Assembly (NCBI RefSeq): GCF_002006355.2
Contig: NZ_CP096980.1
Coordinates: 1,116,001-1,180,000 of the forward strand
DNA from: Clostridium felsineum DSM 794
GTDB taxonomy: Bacteria; Bacillota; Clostridia; Clostridiales; Clostridiaceae
Direction of reading: 5' to 3'
Length of the DNA: 64,000 nt
A program made the translations under genes and the position numbers. Positions 1 through 8,863 of the stretch are shown one piece after another. Each line of letters opens with the position of its first letter. Position 1 is the stretch's first letter. The notes under the pieces are model-generated. The model did not search any database and had not been told where the DNA came from. It saw only the letters and a list, made by a program, of their open reading frames with translations.

Positions 1-75
1 CGAGCCTTTTTAGGTATGATCTGGTTAAATTCCAGAGCCGACAGTAAAGTCTGGATGAAAGAAGAGTGCATTAAA
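1..75 (+). promoter_or_regulatory. FMN riboswitch (RFN element), 3' half
   Basis: The first 65 or so bases match the conserved 3' half of the RFN element: GGTTAAATTCC, then GCCGACAGTAAAGTCTGGATG and an AGAAGA-type closing arm (about 22-65). The 5' half lies before the window. RFN aptamers bind FMN and shut down riboflavin synthesis or uptake genes. Here the aptamer is followed by an intrinsic terminator and then by a RibU-type transporter, so FMN is expected to terminate transcription. The conserved core was recognised from memory of the family; the complete fold cannot be drawn without the missing upstream half. Confidence 0.88.
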
Positions 76-87
76 TTTGGTATGTAT

Positions 88-114
88 GCCCTGGCTTTTA
101 GTCGGGGCTTTTTT
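88..114 (+). terminator. Riboswitch expression-platform terminator
   Basis: An 8-bp hairpin (88-95 pairs with 101-108, loop TTTTA) is followed directly by six T. It sits between the FMN aptamer and the ribU ribosome site, the usual place for an FMN-controlled attenuator. Confidence 0.85.
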
Positions 115-144
115 AATGTCTTGAAGGTTTTAGGAGGAGTTAAC

Positions 145-774
145 TTGAAGAATTCAAAACTTAGTACTTTAATCAAAATTTCACTTTTATCAGTAATTGG
201 CTTTATACTTATGTTTATTGAATTTCCTATTCCAATTTTCCCTGCTTTCTTACAAATAGATATAAGTGACTTGCCAGCACTTTTAGGAGCCTTTGCAATG
301 GGACCTATAGCAGGAATAATAATAGAACTTATAAAAAATGTTCTTCATCTTTTAAGAACTCAAACAGCAGGTACAGGAGAATTGGCAAACTTTATAGTTG
401 GTAGCATGTTAGTTTTAGTTTCAGGAGCTATGTACAAGCATAAAAAGACAAAAACAAATGCTGTTATATCACTTAGTACAGGAGTTATTGTAATGTCTGT
501 GGTTGCAAGTGTATTAAACTACTTTATATTCTTACCATTGTACGAAACATTACTTCATTTTCCTATAAAAGAAATTGTTAAAACAGGTCATGCTATAAAT
601 TCATCAATAAATGATTTGAATAGTTTTGTAGTGTATTCTATACTACCTTTTAACTTACTCAAAGGTGTTATCATTTCGGCATTAACTATGGTAATGTATA
701 AAAGAGTTTCACCAATACTTCATAGAGAAACTGAAGAGCTAAGTAATAAAAAAGTAGAAACTATGTTAAAATAG
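145..774 (+). CDS. ribU: Riboflavin ECF transporter substrate-binding subunit RibU
   Basis: A 209-residue, very hydrophobic protein with about five to six membrane segments. It fits the S-component (substrate-capturing membrane subunit) of an energy-coupling-factor transporter, which brings riboflavin into the cell using a shared EcfAA'T module encoded elsewhere. The family match (RibU-like, ECF S component) rests on length, topology and the N-terminal segment with FPAFLQIDISDLPAL, typical of RibU. The TTG at 145 is preferred as start because an AGGAGG site ends 6 bases before it. An in-frame ATG at 16 lies inside the FMN riboswitch and would translate regulatory RNA. The riboswitch upstream independently supports riboflavin as substrate. 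Confidence 0.88.
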   Translation: MKNSKLSTLIKISLLSVIGFILMFIEFPIPIFPAFLQIDISDLPALLGAFAMGPIAGIIIELIKNVLHLLRTQTAGTGELANFIVGSMLVLVSGAMYKHKKTKTNAVISLSTGVIVMSVVASVLNYFIFLPLYETLLHFPIKEIVKTGHAINSSINDLNSFVVYSILPFNLLKGVIISALTMVMYKRVSPILHRETEELSNKKVETMLK

Positions 775-795
775 CAGGATTAACCTGCTATTTTT
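768..795 (+). terminator. Terminator of ribU
   Basis: AAATAGCAGG pairs with CCTGCTATTT around ATTAA, followed by T residues. It overlaps the ribU stop codon and sits between two convergent genes, so it may also serve the minus-strand rimI operon. Confidence 0.7.
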
Positions 796-1234
796 CATTT
801 CTCCACATTATAAGAGCATCTTCATTATTGTCGCTGTAATATTTTTTCCTTATGCCCTCTTCTTTAAATCCGAATTTTTTATATAGATTTTGAGCTACTA
901 TATTTGATACTCTGACTTCTAAAGTCATAGAGTTTATATTTCTAATGGAGCATAGCTTTATAAGTTCTTTAACAATTAAGTTTCCAATACCTATCCCTCT
1001 AAATTCAGGATGAACTGCTATATTAGTTATATGTCCTTCATCAATTATGAGCCACAACCCCCCATAGCCAATTACAACATTATCTTTTTTTATCACTAAA
1101 TATTTAGCAAATTTGTTATTTAGTTCACCCTCCATAGATTCTTTTGTCCAAGGTGTGGGAAAGCACAAATTTTCAATAGCAATTATAGAATCTATATCTT
1201 CTTTTTTTAAGGGATGCACTGTTAGATTACTCAT
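788..1234 (-). CDS. rimI: Ribosomal protein S18 alanine N-acetyltransferase RimI
   Basis: A 148-residue single-domain GNAT acetyltransferase. The acetyl-CoA loop is visible as RGIGIG (79-84), preceded by the strand NIAVHPEF, and the C-terminal part has the characteristic LEVRVSN..AQNLYKKFGF. RimI acetylates the N-terminal alanine of ribosomal protein S18; in Firmicutes the assignment mostly rests on the conserved position next to tsaB. It overlaps the end of tsaB by 8 bases, so it is the last gene of a tsaE-tsaB-rimI operon. The substrate in this organism could include other proteins. Confidence 0.88.
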   Translation of the reverse strand: MSNLTVHPLKKEDIDSIIAIENLCFPTPWTKESMEGELNNKFAKYLVIKKDNVVIGYGGLWLIIDEGHITNIAVHPEFRGIGIGNLIVKELIKLCSIRNINSMTLEVRVSNIVAQNLYKKFGFKEEGIRKKYYSDNNEDALIMWRNEK

Positions 1235-1940
1235 CTATACTCATACCTGTCCTTTTTTCGTATTCTCTCTCGGCTTGAGATTTTCTTATATATATAGGTT
1301 TAGAGGTTATTAAATCGTCTTCAACACCCGATTTTAATAGCTTCATACCTATGTCACATAAGCTTGAGGACCTTACTAAATTAAGATGTGCAGGAGCGAA
1401 GTGCGCATCTTCAAGGTTTTCCTGAAAAAAATCTTTAAATTTAAAAGTTGCATCACCTATGAACGTAACCTTTGAATTATAAGTTTTTAGTAGCTCAAGA
1501 AGTTCTGTAATATGCATAGCATCATAATCTGTAAGTCTTTTTAGTGTGTCATTCTCAAAGGTATATAATGCAGTATAAACATTATCTCTAAGTGCATCTA
1601 ACACTGGACATATTATTCCAGAAGAGTATGCCATATTGTGAGCCAAGGCATCAAGAGAAGATACACTTACAAACGGTTTTTTTGAACCTTCACTTAAGCC
1701 TTTAATAATTGACATTCCAATTCTAAGTCCAGTAAAGGAACCAGGGCCCTTTGAAACAACAAAACCATCTAAATCTTCAACTTTTAGATTAACTGTATTT
1801 AACATATTATCAATCATAGTCATAAGTATTACTGAATGTTGCTTTTTATAGTTGAATGTAATTTCTCCTAGAAGTTTATCGTCATCCATTACAGTACAAG
1901 TAGCCGCCTGTGTAGCAGAATCAATAGCTAAAAGTTTCAT
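1227..1940 (-). CDS. tsaB: tRNA threonylcarbamoyladenosine biosynthesis protein TsaB
   Basis: A 237-residue protein with the ASKHA fold. It starts MKLLAIDSAT and has the family hallmark SKGPGSFTGLRIG (63-75). TsaB is the scaffold partner of TsaD and TsaE, which attach threonylcarbamoyl to A37 of tRNAs reading ANN codons. It has no catalytic activity of its own. Its ATG overlaps the tsaE stop in an ATGA arrangement, indicating translational coupling, and its end overlaps rimI. tsaD is not in the window. Confidence 0.93.
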   Translation of the reverse strand: MKLLAIDSATQAATCTVMDDDKLLGEITFNYKKQHSVILMTMIDNMLNTVNLKVEDLDGFVVSKGPGSFTGLRIGMSIIKGLSEGSKKPFVSVSSLDALAHNMAYSSGIICPVLDALRDNVYTALYTFENDTLKRLTDYDAMHITELLELLKTYNSKVTFIGDATFKFKDFFQENLEDAHFAPAHLNLVRSSSLCDIGMKLLKSGVEDDLITSKPIYIRKSQAEREYEKRTGMSIDE

Positions 1941-2395
1941 ATCTTAATCTCCTTTACATAATCATATCTTTTGTCAGTAAACGTAATTGTTATTTTTCTG
2001 TAATTTTCACCTTGGTTTAGAAGTTTGTTTATTGTAACTTCAATATGCTCAGGTGGGATTATACTCCTGATGTAGTCTGACCACTCTATAACACTTACAG
2101 CATCACTAAAGATATATTCATCAAAGCCTATGGCGTAAATTTCATCAGGATCATTTACTCTATAAACATCAAAATGATATAACTTAAGTCTCCCTGTATA
2201 TTCATTTACTATGTTGAAAGTTGGACTTGTTATGTATTCTTCAATATTAAGTCCTTTCGCAATACCCTTTGTAAAATGGGTTTTACCAGAACCTAAATCT
2301 CCATTTAAACAAATTATATCTCCTGGCATAGCTAAAGCACCTAATTGTTCACCAATACTAAAGGTTTTATCAACACTATCCACAATAAATTCCAT
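1937..2395 (-). CDS. tsaE: tRNA threonylcarbamoyladenosine biosynthesis ATPase TsaE
   Basis: A 152-residue P-loop ATPase. The Walker A is GDLGSGKT (32-39), followed by the family-typical TSPTFNIVNEY and LYHFDVYR segments. TsaE hydrolyses ATP to drive the TsaB-TsaD tRNA t6A machinery. The start at 2395 is chosen because a GAGGTG site lies 5 bases upstream of this ATG. A longer frame reaching 2464 would begin inside the terminator of the upstream HD-GYP gene. First gene of the tsaE-tsaB-rimI operon. Confidence 0.92.
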   Translation of the reverse strand: MEFIVDSVDKTFSIGEQLGALAMPGDIICLNGDLGSGKTHFTKGIAKGLNIEEYITSPTFNIVNEYTGRLKLYHFDVYRVNDPDEIYAIGFDEYIFSDAVSVIEWSDYIRSIIPPEHIEVTINKLLNQGENYRKITITFTDKRYDYVKEIKI

Positions 2396-2460
2396 AAAAT
2401 CACCTCGTTTTGTGAATTTCATACCTATTAAGTTTATATCAAATATACAAAAAATAAAAG

Positions 2461-2488
2461 ACATAGGGCTTAAATTAAAGCCCTATGT
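2461..2488 (-). terminator. Terminator of the HD-GYP gene
   Basis: Near-perfect hairpin ACATAGGGCTT / AAGCCCTATGT. On the minus strand it is followed by CTTTTATTTTTTG, a T-rich tract, directly downstream of the stop of the HD-GYP gene. Confidence 0.8.
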
Positions 2489-2504
2489 TATATATTATTA
2501 CCTA

Positions 2505-3737
2505 TTAATTTGCTTTTAAAGCACCAGCTAATTGTGCTACAGCCTTTTTACATATAGAACCATGTTCTGCCATATCGTTTAGTATTTTAAAAGCTTTATC
2601 ATGACTCATACCTTTTCTGTAAGGTCTATCCTCAGTTAAAGCTTGATATATATCGCATACTCCCATTATTCTAGATTCTTCTGGCAATTCATTAGCGGAT
2701 AGATGTCTTGGGTAACCAGTTCCATCTAATTTTTCGTGATGAGAAGAAGCCCATTCGCTAATATCATTTATATTGTCAATACTATCTAAAATTATTTTTG
2801 TATAGTATACATGAGATTTTATAATTGAAAACTCGTCATCTGTAAGAGAACCATTTTTATCTAAAATAGTTGTAGGGATAGCCAGTTTTCCTATGTCATG
2901 AAGAAGTCCTGCGATTTTCATTTTAAGACACTTTTCATCTGAATATCTAAGATATTTTGAAACCCTAAAAGCAAGATTAGATATACTCCTTGAGTGTCTA
3001 GCAGTAAAGCTACTCTTACTATCAATTACATCAGATATCATTACAGCGAAGCTTTCAAATTGTTGTAAATCTAATTTATCCGTTATATTAGGTGATATGG
3101 TATCTAGTATGGAATCAAGAAAGGATATGTTTTCCATATCAAACCAAAATATTTCTTTTTGGGCAACAGAGAAAAAGGCTTTTGAAACATCCTTGTCAAA
3201 TAAAGGATTTGATTCCATTAAGTTTATTATTCCCTTATGCTGCTTAAAAGCAGGTACATTTTCATCATAAATTGTTTCAACCATATCAGCTAAATGAATA
3301 ATTTTACTTTCAATAGGTATTTCAGTGCTTTTTAATTTAAAAGGACCAGTACCATTAGAGTTTTCATGATGATAATGTATTATAGGGGATACGCTGTTGA
3401 AAATAGGAAGATTTTCAGTTATTAAGGCCCCGTCAACACAATGTCTTCTTATAAAAGCACTAGAAGTGTGGCTTTCATTGAGTGAATTAACCGCCCCAAT
3501 ATCATGCAGAAGAGATGCTATGTATAAGTTTTTCATAGAATCATCAGTTAAATTAAGCATCTTAGCTAATTTCAAAGCAATATAAGTGGTGCGTTTTGAG
3601 TGATTATAAAATTTGTGATTTGAAAAGTTCACATTTGAAATATTTTTTCTACAATGTGGATTTTCAGAAGAACTAATTTCAGCTAAATCAAGTGCTAAAG
3701 ATACAGATCTTATTATTTTTTCAAAGCTTATACGCAT
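2505..3737 (-). CDS. Tandem HD / HD-GYP domain protein, probable cyclic-dinucleotide phosphodiesterase
   Basis: 410 residues with two HD domains and no obvious membrane segment. The first (about 40-155) has HDIGA at 78 and a degenerate HHENSNGTG at 123. The second (about 230-405) has the full HD-GYP signature: H248, HDIGK (280-284) and HHEKLDGTGYP (333-343). HD-GYP proteins hydrolyse cyclic di-GMP, in some cases other cyclic dinucleotides. The second domain is the likely active one; the first lacks the lysine of HDxGK and the YP of GYP. The start is supported by GGAGG 6 bases upstream. Divergently placed from the lipoprotein gene at 4055. Substrate is inferred from the family. Confidence 0.85.
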   Translation of the reverse strand: MRISFEKIIRSVSLALDLAEISSSENPHCRKNISNVNFSNHKFYNHSKRTTYIALKLAKMLNLTDDSMKNLYIASLLHDIGAVNSLNESHTSSAFIRRHCVDGALITENLPIFNSVSPIIHYHHENSNGTGPFKLKSTEIPIESKIIHLADMVETIYDENVPAFKQHKGIINLMESNPLFDKDVSKAFFSVAQKEIFWFDMENISFLDSILDTISPNITDKLDLQQFESFAVMISDVIDSKSSFTARHSRSISNLAFRVSKYLRYSDEKCLKMKIAGLLHDIGKLAIPTTILDKNGSLTDDEFSIIKSHVYYTKIILDSIDNINDISEWASSHHEKLDGTGYPRHLSANELPEESRIMGVCDIYQALTEDRPYRKGMSHDKAFKILNDMAEHGSICKKAVAQLAGALKAN

Positions 3738-4054
3738 AGTTAACCTCCAACCAATAAGTCTATAGTTAATTACTAAAATTATAACATTGTGGCTTCTAAA
3801 ATATCACTGATTAACAGGTTCCACTCTAGGATATTTTAAAATTAAGAATATATTAGTACTTTCACAACTTGTATACTAATAGTTATCGTATGAAAAAAAA
3901 ATAAAAACAGTACTATTTTATATAAAAATATTTATAGAGTTGAGATTAAATTTAGTTATAGGTATAATAAATAAAGAAGTAAATGCGATATTATATATAC
4001 AGAAATTTTAAGTTTAATAGTTACAGTTTTTTAATTTACAATAGAGGTGAAAAT
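3738..4054. other. Intergenic region between divergent genes with an inverted repeat
   Basis: No gene is seen in these 317 bases. They hold a 9-bp inverted repeat, TAAAATATC (3797-3805) and GATATTTTA (3830-3838), without a T-tract on either side, so a protein-binding site is more likely than a terminator. They also contain the promoter of the lipoprotein gene described next. Confidence 0.5.
3940..3968 (+). promoter_or_regulatory. Sigma-A promoter of the lipoprotein gene
   Basis: TTGAGA (3940-3945), a 17-base spacer and a perfect TATAAT (3963-3968), about 85 bases upstream of the ATG at 4055. Confidence 0.75.
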
Positions 4055-4975
4055 ATGAAAAAATTCCTTTGTTTAATCATAAATGTAGTTTTGATAGCTT
4101 CACTTATGGGTTGCACCAATACCGGAAAGACAAATATTAAAGTTCCAACAAAAAAGGTGGATGGAAAAGTGTCTGTTGTTAGTCTCGACATAATGACCAC
4201 AAATAAATTTCTCTATAATGTTATTAAAGACATTTCTGGTAATAGACATAATGTTCAATTTATGTTTAAAAATGATGTGGATGTAAAACAATTTGAATAT
4301 ACAACAGATAGTATAAATAACGTATCGAAATACAATATTTTTATGTATTTAGGTGCAGATTTTGAACCTTGGGCTTCAGATTTTATAGGTAAGCTTGATA
4401 AAAATAGTGTGGCTACAGTGGATATGTCTAGAGGAACTAAAATTTTGGATTTGGACAACAAAGTTCAGTATGGAAATATATCGGTAACAAAGAATTCATA
4501 CTATTGGACAGATTTAAGTAATTACAAAACAATGCTTGTTAACATAAAGAATTCATTAGAAGAAAAAGATGCTAAAAGTAGAGATTTCTATGAAAAGAAT
4601 TTTGCTACATACATAAAAAAAGTAAATGACTGTGAAAAAGACTTTAAAGCTATAAATGATAAGTTAAAGGAATACACCTTTGTAACGGAAGATTCAAGCT
4701 TTGATTACTTTTTTAGTTATGCAGGCTTAGATAGTGTTAAGGTATCAGCAGACGATCTTACAAAGCCAGATACATCAAAAAATCTTCAAGACAAACTAAA
4801 AGATAAAAAGAAAATCTGTTATATATATAGTGATGATAAAAATCCACAAATGTATAATGGGACAATACAAAAATATAATATGAAAACTCTTAAATTTATA
4901 ACTTACGATGAAAATTCAGATTATATAAATACAATTAAAGAAAATATGAAGGCTATGAAAGAACTTATAAAATAA
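4055..4975 (+). CDS. Metal-binding (ZnuA-like) ABC transporter solute-binding lipoprotein
   Basis: A 306-residue secreted lipoprotein. The signal peptide MKKFLCLIINVVLIASLMGC ends in a lipobox (LMGC), so the mature protein is anchored at the outer face of the membrane. The rest resembles the TroA/ZnuA family (PF01297): a short N-terminal lobe with VVSLDIMTTNKF, a NIFMYLGADFEPWA stretch and a long central helix. The usual metal-binding histidines are largely absent, so the ligand is uncertain. No permease or ATPase gene is adjacent. The ATG at 4055 has GAGGTG upstream; an earlier in-frame ATG at 3983 would put a non-signal leader in front of the signal peptide. Confidence 0.6.
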   Translation: MKKFLCLIINVVLIASLMGCTNTGKTNIKVPTKKVDGKVSVVSLDIMTTNKFLYNVIKDISGNRHNVQFMFKNDVDVKQFEYTTDSINNVSKYNIFMYLGADFEPWASDFIGKLDKNSVATVDMSRGTKILDLDNKVQYGNISVTKNSYYWTDLSNYKTMLVNIKNSLEEKDAKSRDFYEKNFATYIKKVNDCEKDFKAINDKLKEYTFVTEDSSFDYFFSYAGLDSVKVSADDLTKPDTSKNLQDKLKDKKKICYIYSDDKNPQMYNGTIQKYNMKTLKFITYDENSDYINTIKENMKAMKELIK

Positions 4976-4984
4976 AAAAATATA

Positions 4985-5022
4985 AATGTTAGTGTGTATT
5001 ATATATAACGCTAACATTTTTT
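4985..5022 (+). terminator. Terminator of the lipoprotein gene
   Basis: AATGTTAGTG pairs with CGCTAACATT (one wobble), followed by TTTTTT. Confidence 0.8.
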
Positions 5023-5137
5023 GTGCAAATGAACAAAAAAAATCATTAAATAGACAATAGAAAGAGGATAGTAAATATATTATGATTAATACTGTTATAC
5101 AACAAAAGAAAACGTTACCGTAAGAGGAGGAACTCAT

Positions 5138-6421
5138 ATGTACATTATTCATTGGGGTGGAGCAATAGTTGGTCTATTAATTGCAGTAATATTTATACTA
5201 AAAAAAATCAATCCTGTATACTCACTTTTTATAGGAGCAATTGTGGGAGCACTTGTAGGGGGAGCAAGTCTATCGCAAACAGTTGACGTTATAATTTCAG
5301 GCACAAACAGTGTAATGGGAGCAGTAGTTCGTGTAGTGGCAGCGGGAGTTTTAGCTGGTGTTTTAATTGAATCAGGAGCAGCAGAAAAGATTGCGGAGAC
5401 TATAGTAGAAAAGCTTGGTGAGAAAAAAGTTCTTTTAGCAATTGCACTAGCTAGTATGATAATTACTGCCGTAGGAGTGTTTATACCAGTTACAGTTATT
5501 ATAGTTGCACCAATAGCACTTCCAGTAGCCAAACGAGTAGGGATAACAAAGTCATCTATACTTTTAGCTATGATAGGTGGAGGTAAGGCAGGAAATGTAA
5601 TTTCACCTAATCCAAATACTATCGCAGCTGCAAAGGGTTTCAATGTTGAATTAGCTAGAGTTATGATTGGAGCATTTATTCCTGCTATAATAGGACTTAT
5701 AATTACATATATAGTTGCAACTTTAATTAGCAAAAGAGGAGAACTTATTAAAGATACAGAAATCAGTAAGGTTATTTCAAATAAAGGAAATATAAGTTTT
5801 ATAAAAGCAATGGTTGCACCAGTAGTTGCAATAATACTTTTGGCATTAAATCCTATTGGAAGCATATTTCATATAAAAATTTTAACAGAACTTAAAATAG
5901 ATGCTATGTATATACTTCCAATTGCAGGTTTAGTTGGAATCATTGCAATGGGAAAAATAAATAAAACTATTGAATATACAACAGCTGGTCTTAATAGAAT
6001 GACAGGCACAGTAATGATATTAATTGGAGCAGGAGCAATTGCAGGAGTTATTTCAAAATCTAATTTAAGCAGTGTGGTTGTTAGTGCGATACATTCTTGT
6101 GGAATATCAGGAGTATTTTTAGCGCCAATATCCGGTATACTCATGGCGGCAGCTACAGCATCCACATCAACAGGTTCAATTGTGGCAACAGGAACCTTTG
6201 GAAAAGCAATACTTGCCATGGGAGTAGCACCTTTAAGTGCAGCAGTAATGATTAATACAGGTGCAGTTGTTATTGATCACCTTCCTCATGGTAATTTTTT
6301 TCATGCATCTGCAGATGCAGTTAAGATGAATATTAAAGAACGTATGAAACTAATGCCATATGAATCTATAGTTGGAGGTTCTATAGCACTGACAGCAGTT
6401 ATTATTTATGGATTATTATAA
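5138..6421 (+). CDS. GntP-family gluconate/glycerate-type permease
   Basis: A 427-residue membrane protein with about 12 hydrophobic segments and the small-residue-rich repeats typical of the GntP family (gluconate:H+ symporters and relatives), including GGGKAGNVISPNPNTIAAAKG and the C-terminal HLPHGNFFHASADAV. It probably imports a sugar acid. Because the next gene is glycerate kinase and the gene after that is a CdaR-type sugar-diacid regulator, glycerate or a glycerate-yielding acid is the likely substrate (inference from context). The start has AGGAGG 8 bases upstream. It is followed by glycerate kinase after 23 bases, so the two are probably one transcript. Confidence 0.87.
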   Translation: MYIIHWGGAIVGLLIAVIFILKKINPVYSLFIGAIVGALVGGASLSQTVDVIISGTNSVMGAVVRVVAAGVLAGVLIESGAAEKIAETIVEKLGEKKVLLAIALASMIITAVGVFIPVTVIIVAPIALPVAKRVGITKSSILLAMIGGGKAGNVISPNPNTIAAAKGFNVELARVMIGAFIPAIIGLIITYIVATLISKRGELIKDTEISKVISNKGNISFIKAMVAPVVAIILLALNPIGSIFHIKILTELKIDAMYILPIAGLVGIIAMGKINKTIEYTTAGLNRMTGTVMILIGAGAIAGVISKSNLSSVVVSAIHSCGISGVFLAPISGILMAAATASTSTGSIVATGTFGKAILAMGVAPLSAAVMINTGAVVIDHLPHGNFFHASADAVKMNIKERMKLMPYESIVGGSIALTAVIIYGLL

Positions 6422-6444
6422 AAGGTAGATTAGGAGAATGTCTT

Positions 6445-7587
6445 ATGAAAAATTTTACAGTAGTATTAGCTCCAGATTCTTTTAAGGAGAGTATGACAGC
6501 AAAAGAAGTTTGTTCTGCTATGGAAAAGGGTATAAAGAGGGTAAATGATAAAGTGAATTGTATTAGTGTCCCAATGGCAGATGGAGGAGAAGGTACAATG
6601 CAATCTCTTGTAGATGCTACAGGAGGAAAAATATATTCAATAGAAGCAGTAGGACCTCTTCTAAACAAAGTTCAAGCACAATATGGAATTTTAGGAAATG
6701 GAGAAGTTGGTGTAATTGAGATGGCAAGTGCTAGTGGTATCCATTTAGTGCCACTAGACAAAAGAAACCCGTTGGTTACAACTACATATGGCACAGGAGA
6801 ACTTATAAAAGCTTGTCTTGATAAGGGCGTAAAAAAAATACTTATAGGCATAGGTGGAAGTGCCACTAATGATGGTGGAGCAGGAGCTATAAAGGCACTT
6901 GGTGCTAAATTTTTGGATGAAAAAGGAGAAGATATAGGGCTTGGAGGAGGAAATTTAGATAAACTAAGTAAAATAGATTTATCCCAGCTTGATAGCAGAT
7001 TAAATAAGGTTGAAATAGAAGTAGCCTGTGACGTAAGCAATCCACTTTGCGGTGAAAATGGAGCCTCTAATATTTTCGGACCTCAAAAGGGTGCCACAAA
7101 AGAAATTATTGAAGTTCTAGACAAAAATTTAGAGCATTATGCAAAAATAATAAAGAAGCAGTTAAACAAAGATGTTATGGATGTTTCTGGAGCAGGGGCA
7201 GCAGGAGGACTTGGTGCAGGTCTCGTGGCTTTTGTAGATGGTAAGCTTAAACCGGGAATAGAGCTTGTTATCAAGTACTCCCTCTTAGAAGAAAAGCTTA
7301 AAAACTGTGATTTTGTTTTAACAGGAGAAGGAAGTATAGATTATCAAACAAAATTTGGAAAGACGCCAATTGGTGTGGCTAAGCTTGCTAAAAAATATAA
7401 TAAGCCAGTTATTGCGCTAGCAGGAAAAGTTGGAAGTGGGATAGAAGATTTATATGAAGAAGGTATAGATTCAATATTTGGAATAGTAAGAGGAGCGGAA
7501 ACTCTTGAAAAAGCACTAAAGGATGGAAAAGAGAACATTGAAAAAGCATCTGAAAATGTGATGAGATTAATAAATTTAAGTATATAA
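6445..7587 (+). CDS. glxK: Glycerate kinase (GlxK/GarK family)
   Basis: A 380-residue glycerate kinase of PF02595. Family landmarks visible are the N-terminal LAPDSFKESMTA, PMADGGEGT, the glycine-rich GIGGSATNDGGAG and the C-terminal LTGEGSIDYQTKFGKTP. It phosphorylates D-glycerate to 2-phosphoglycerate, feeding lower glycolysis. Length equals the family's normal 370-385. It lies 23 bases after the GntP permease and is closed by a strong terminator, forming a two-gene uptake-and-phosphorylation operon. Confidence 0.93.
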   Translation: MKNFTVVLAPDSFKESMTAKEVCSAMEKGIKRVNDKVNCISVPMADGGEGTMQSLVDATGGKIYSIEAVGPLLNKVQAQYGILGNGEVGVIEMASASGIHLVPLDKRNPLVTTTYGTGELIKACLDKGVKKILIGIGGSATNDGGAGAIKALGAKFLDEKGEDIGLGGGNLDKLSKIDLSQLDSRLNKVEIEVACDVSNPLCGENGASNIFGPQKGATKEIIEVLDKNLEHYAKIIKKQLNKDVMDVSGAGAAGGLGAGLVAFVDGKLKPGIELVIKYSLLEEKLKNCDFVLTGEGSIDYQTKFGKTPIGVAKLAKKYNKPVIALAGKVGSGIEDLYEEGIDSIFGIVRGAETLEKALKDGKENIEKASENVMRLINLSI

Positions 7588-7634
7588 ACATTTATTTTAC
7601 TAAATAACTTTATAAAAATGATTAAAATGACTTT

Positions 7635-7672
7635 AAGTTGAAGGGACATAATTATAGACCCTTCAACTTTTT
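7635..7672 (+). terminator. Terminator of the permease-glycerate kinase operon
   Basis: Perfect 11-bp inverted repeat (7635-7645 with 7659-7669) followed by a T tract. Confidence 0.88.
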
Positions 7673-7750
7673 GTGTGATGCATAAAAATTATTTTGTAGT
7701 AGAAATTAAAACATTACTATAGTATATTTATGTAGGAAAAGAGTGAGAAA

Positions 7751-8785
7751 ATGAAGTTATCAAAGGTTATTGCTCAAAATATAGTGGAAGAAATGATGAG
7801 TGTAGTTCCATATAATATAAATGTTATGAATGAAGAAGGAGTAATAATAGGAAGTGGAGATTCCAGCCGAATAGGAAATATACATGGAGGAGCAGTTGAG
7901 GCAATTAGAAAAAAAGCTTTAAATATAATATATGATGAAAGAAAAGGTGTTAAGCCAGGAGTAAATGAGCCTATAATAATAGATGGAAAAGTAATTGGGG
8001 TAATAGGTATAACTGGATATTCAGATGAAGTTAAAAAATTTATAAAGCTCGTTCGTGTAACAGCAGTGCTTTTGATAGAACAAGCAGAAGCAAACGAAAA
8101 AAATCAAAGTATAAATCTTAAGCGTGAAAGATTCTATTATGATCTTGTAAATAGAAAAATACCATATGATGAAAAGATTTTAAAAATAGCTGAGGACTGT
8201 GGCTTTAATATTTCCAAAAAGCACAGAGCAATATTGGTCTTTATAAGTAATGTTTCAAAAGAAATTTTTCAGCTTCGTAAAAAGTATATTTTTAATTATG
8301 AATTAAATACCAATAAAATAGTGTTTTTTATTGCAGATGATTATAAATGCAAGAGTCTGATTAATGAATTGAAATTGTGTAGAGATGTAGAAAAGATAGG
8401 AATAGGAGAAAAGGAAGAAATTTTCGCTATATCCCTTGAAAATACCAGAAAGGTAGTAGAAATAGGGGAGAAAATAAAGCCTAATTCGAAAATATATAAT
8501 TATGGTGAATTAAAGTTTTTTATACATTTGTATCATAAAAATAAGGATCAAGTTACAAATTTAATTTCTAATATAGATAAATCGGAATATAAGCTTGAGC
8601 TAATTCAGACAATACAAATTTATGTAGAGGAAAACGGACAAATAAATGATGCAGCTTTAAGACTTAATATTCACAGGAATACTTTAAATTACAGGCTTGA
8701 AAGGATAAAAAAGTTAACAGGAAAAGATCCTAAAAACTTTTTTCAACTTTTTGAACTCTTTTGTGGACTTATTTGGAAGGAATAA
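7751..8785 (+). CDS. CdaR/PucR-family sugar diacid regulator
   Basis: 344 residues. The N-terminal part (about 1-135) matches the putative sugar-diacid recognition domain (PF05651), with IVEEMMSVVPYNINVMNEEG and the GVNEPIIIDGKVIGVIGITG segment. The C-terminus carries a PucR-type helix-turn-helix (HTH_30), NDAALRLNIHRNTLNYRLER. CdaR proteins activate galactarate, glucarate and glycerate genes in response to sugar acids. Immediately downstream of the glycerate operon, it is the likely regulator of those genes (inference). A terminator separates it from the kinase, so it has its own promoter. Confidence 0.85.
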   Translation: MKLSKVIAQNIVEEMMSVVPYNINVMNEEGVIIGSGDSSRIGNIHGGAVEAIRKKALNIIYDERKGVKPGVNEPIIIDGKVIGVIGITGYSDEVKKFIKLVRVTAVLLIEQAEANEKNQSINLKRERFYYDLVNRKIPYDEKILKIAEDCGFNISKKHRAILVFISNVSKEIFQLRKKYIFNYELNTNKIVFFIADDYKCKSLINELKLCRDVEKIGIGEKEEIFAISLENTRKVVEIGEKIKPNSKIYNYGELKFFIHLYHKNKDQVTNLISNIDKSEYKLELIQTIQIYVEENGQINDAALRLNIHRNTLNYRLERIKKLTGKDPKNFFQLFELFCGLIWKE

Positions 8786-8817
8786 TATATTGTTTTGTTT
8801 TTAACTATAAAGATTGA

Positions 8818-8826
8818 TGATATAAT
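8818..8826 (+). promoter_or_regulatory. Extended -10 promoter of the aminotransferase gene
   Basis: TGATATAAT, an extended -10 element, 38 bases upstream of the ATG at 8864; no good -35 box is seen, as expected for this class. Confidence 0.5.
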
Positions 8827-8863
8827 AAAATAAGGACTTATATTAGGTTAGGAGGAAATTTAT

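Noticed and set aside
5149..5865. Long minus-strand open frame inside the GntP permease gene
   Set aside because: It is the antisense of a GC-poor membrane gene and has no ribosome site and no family pattern.
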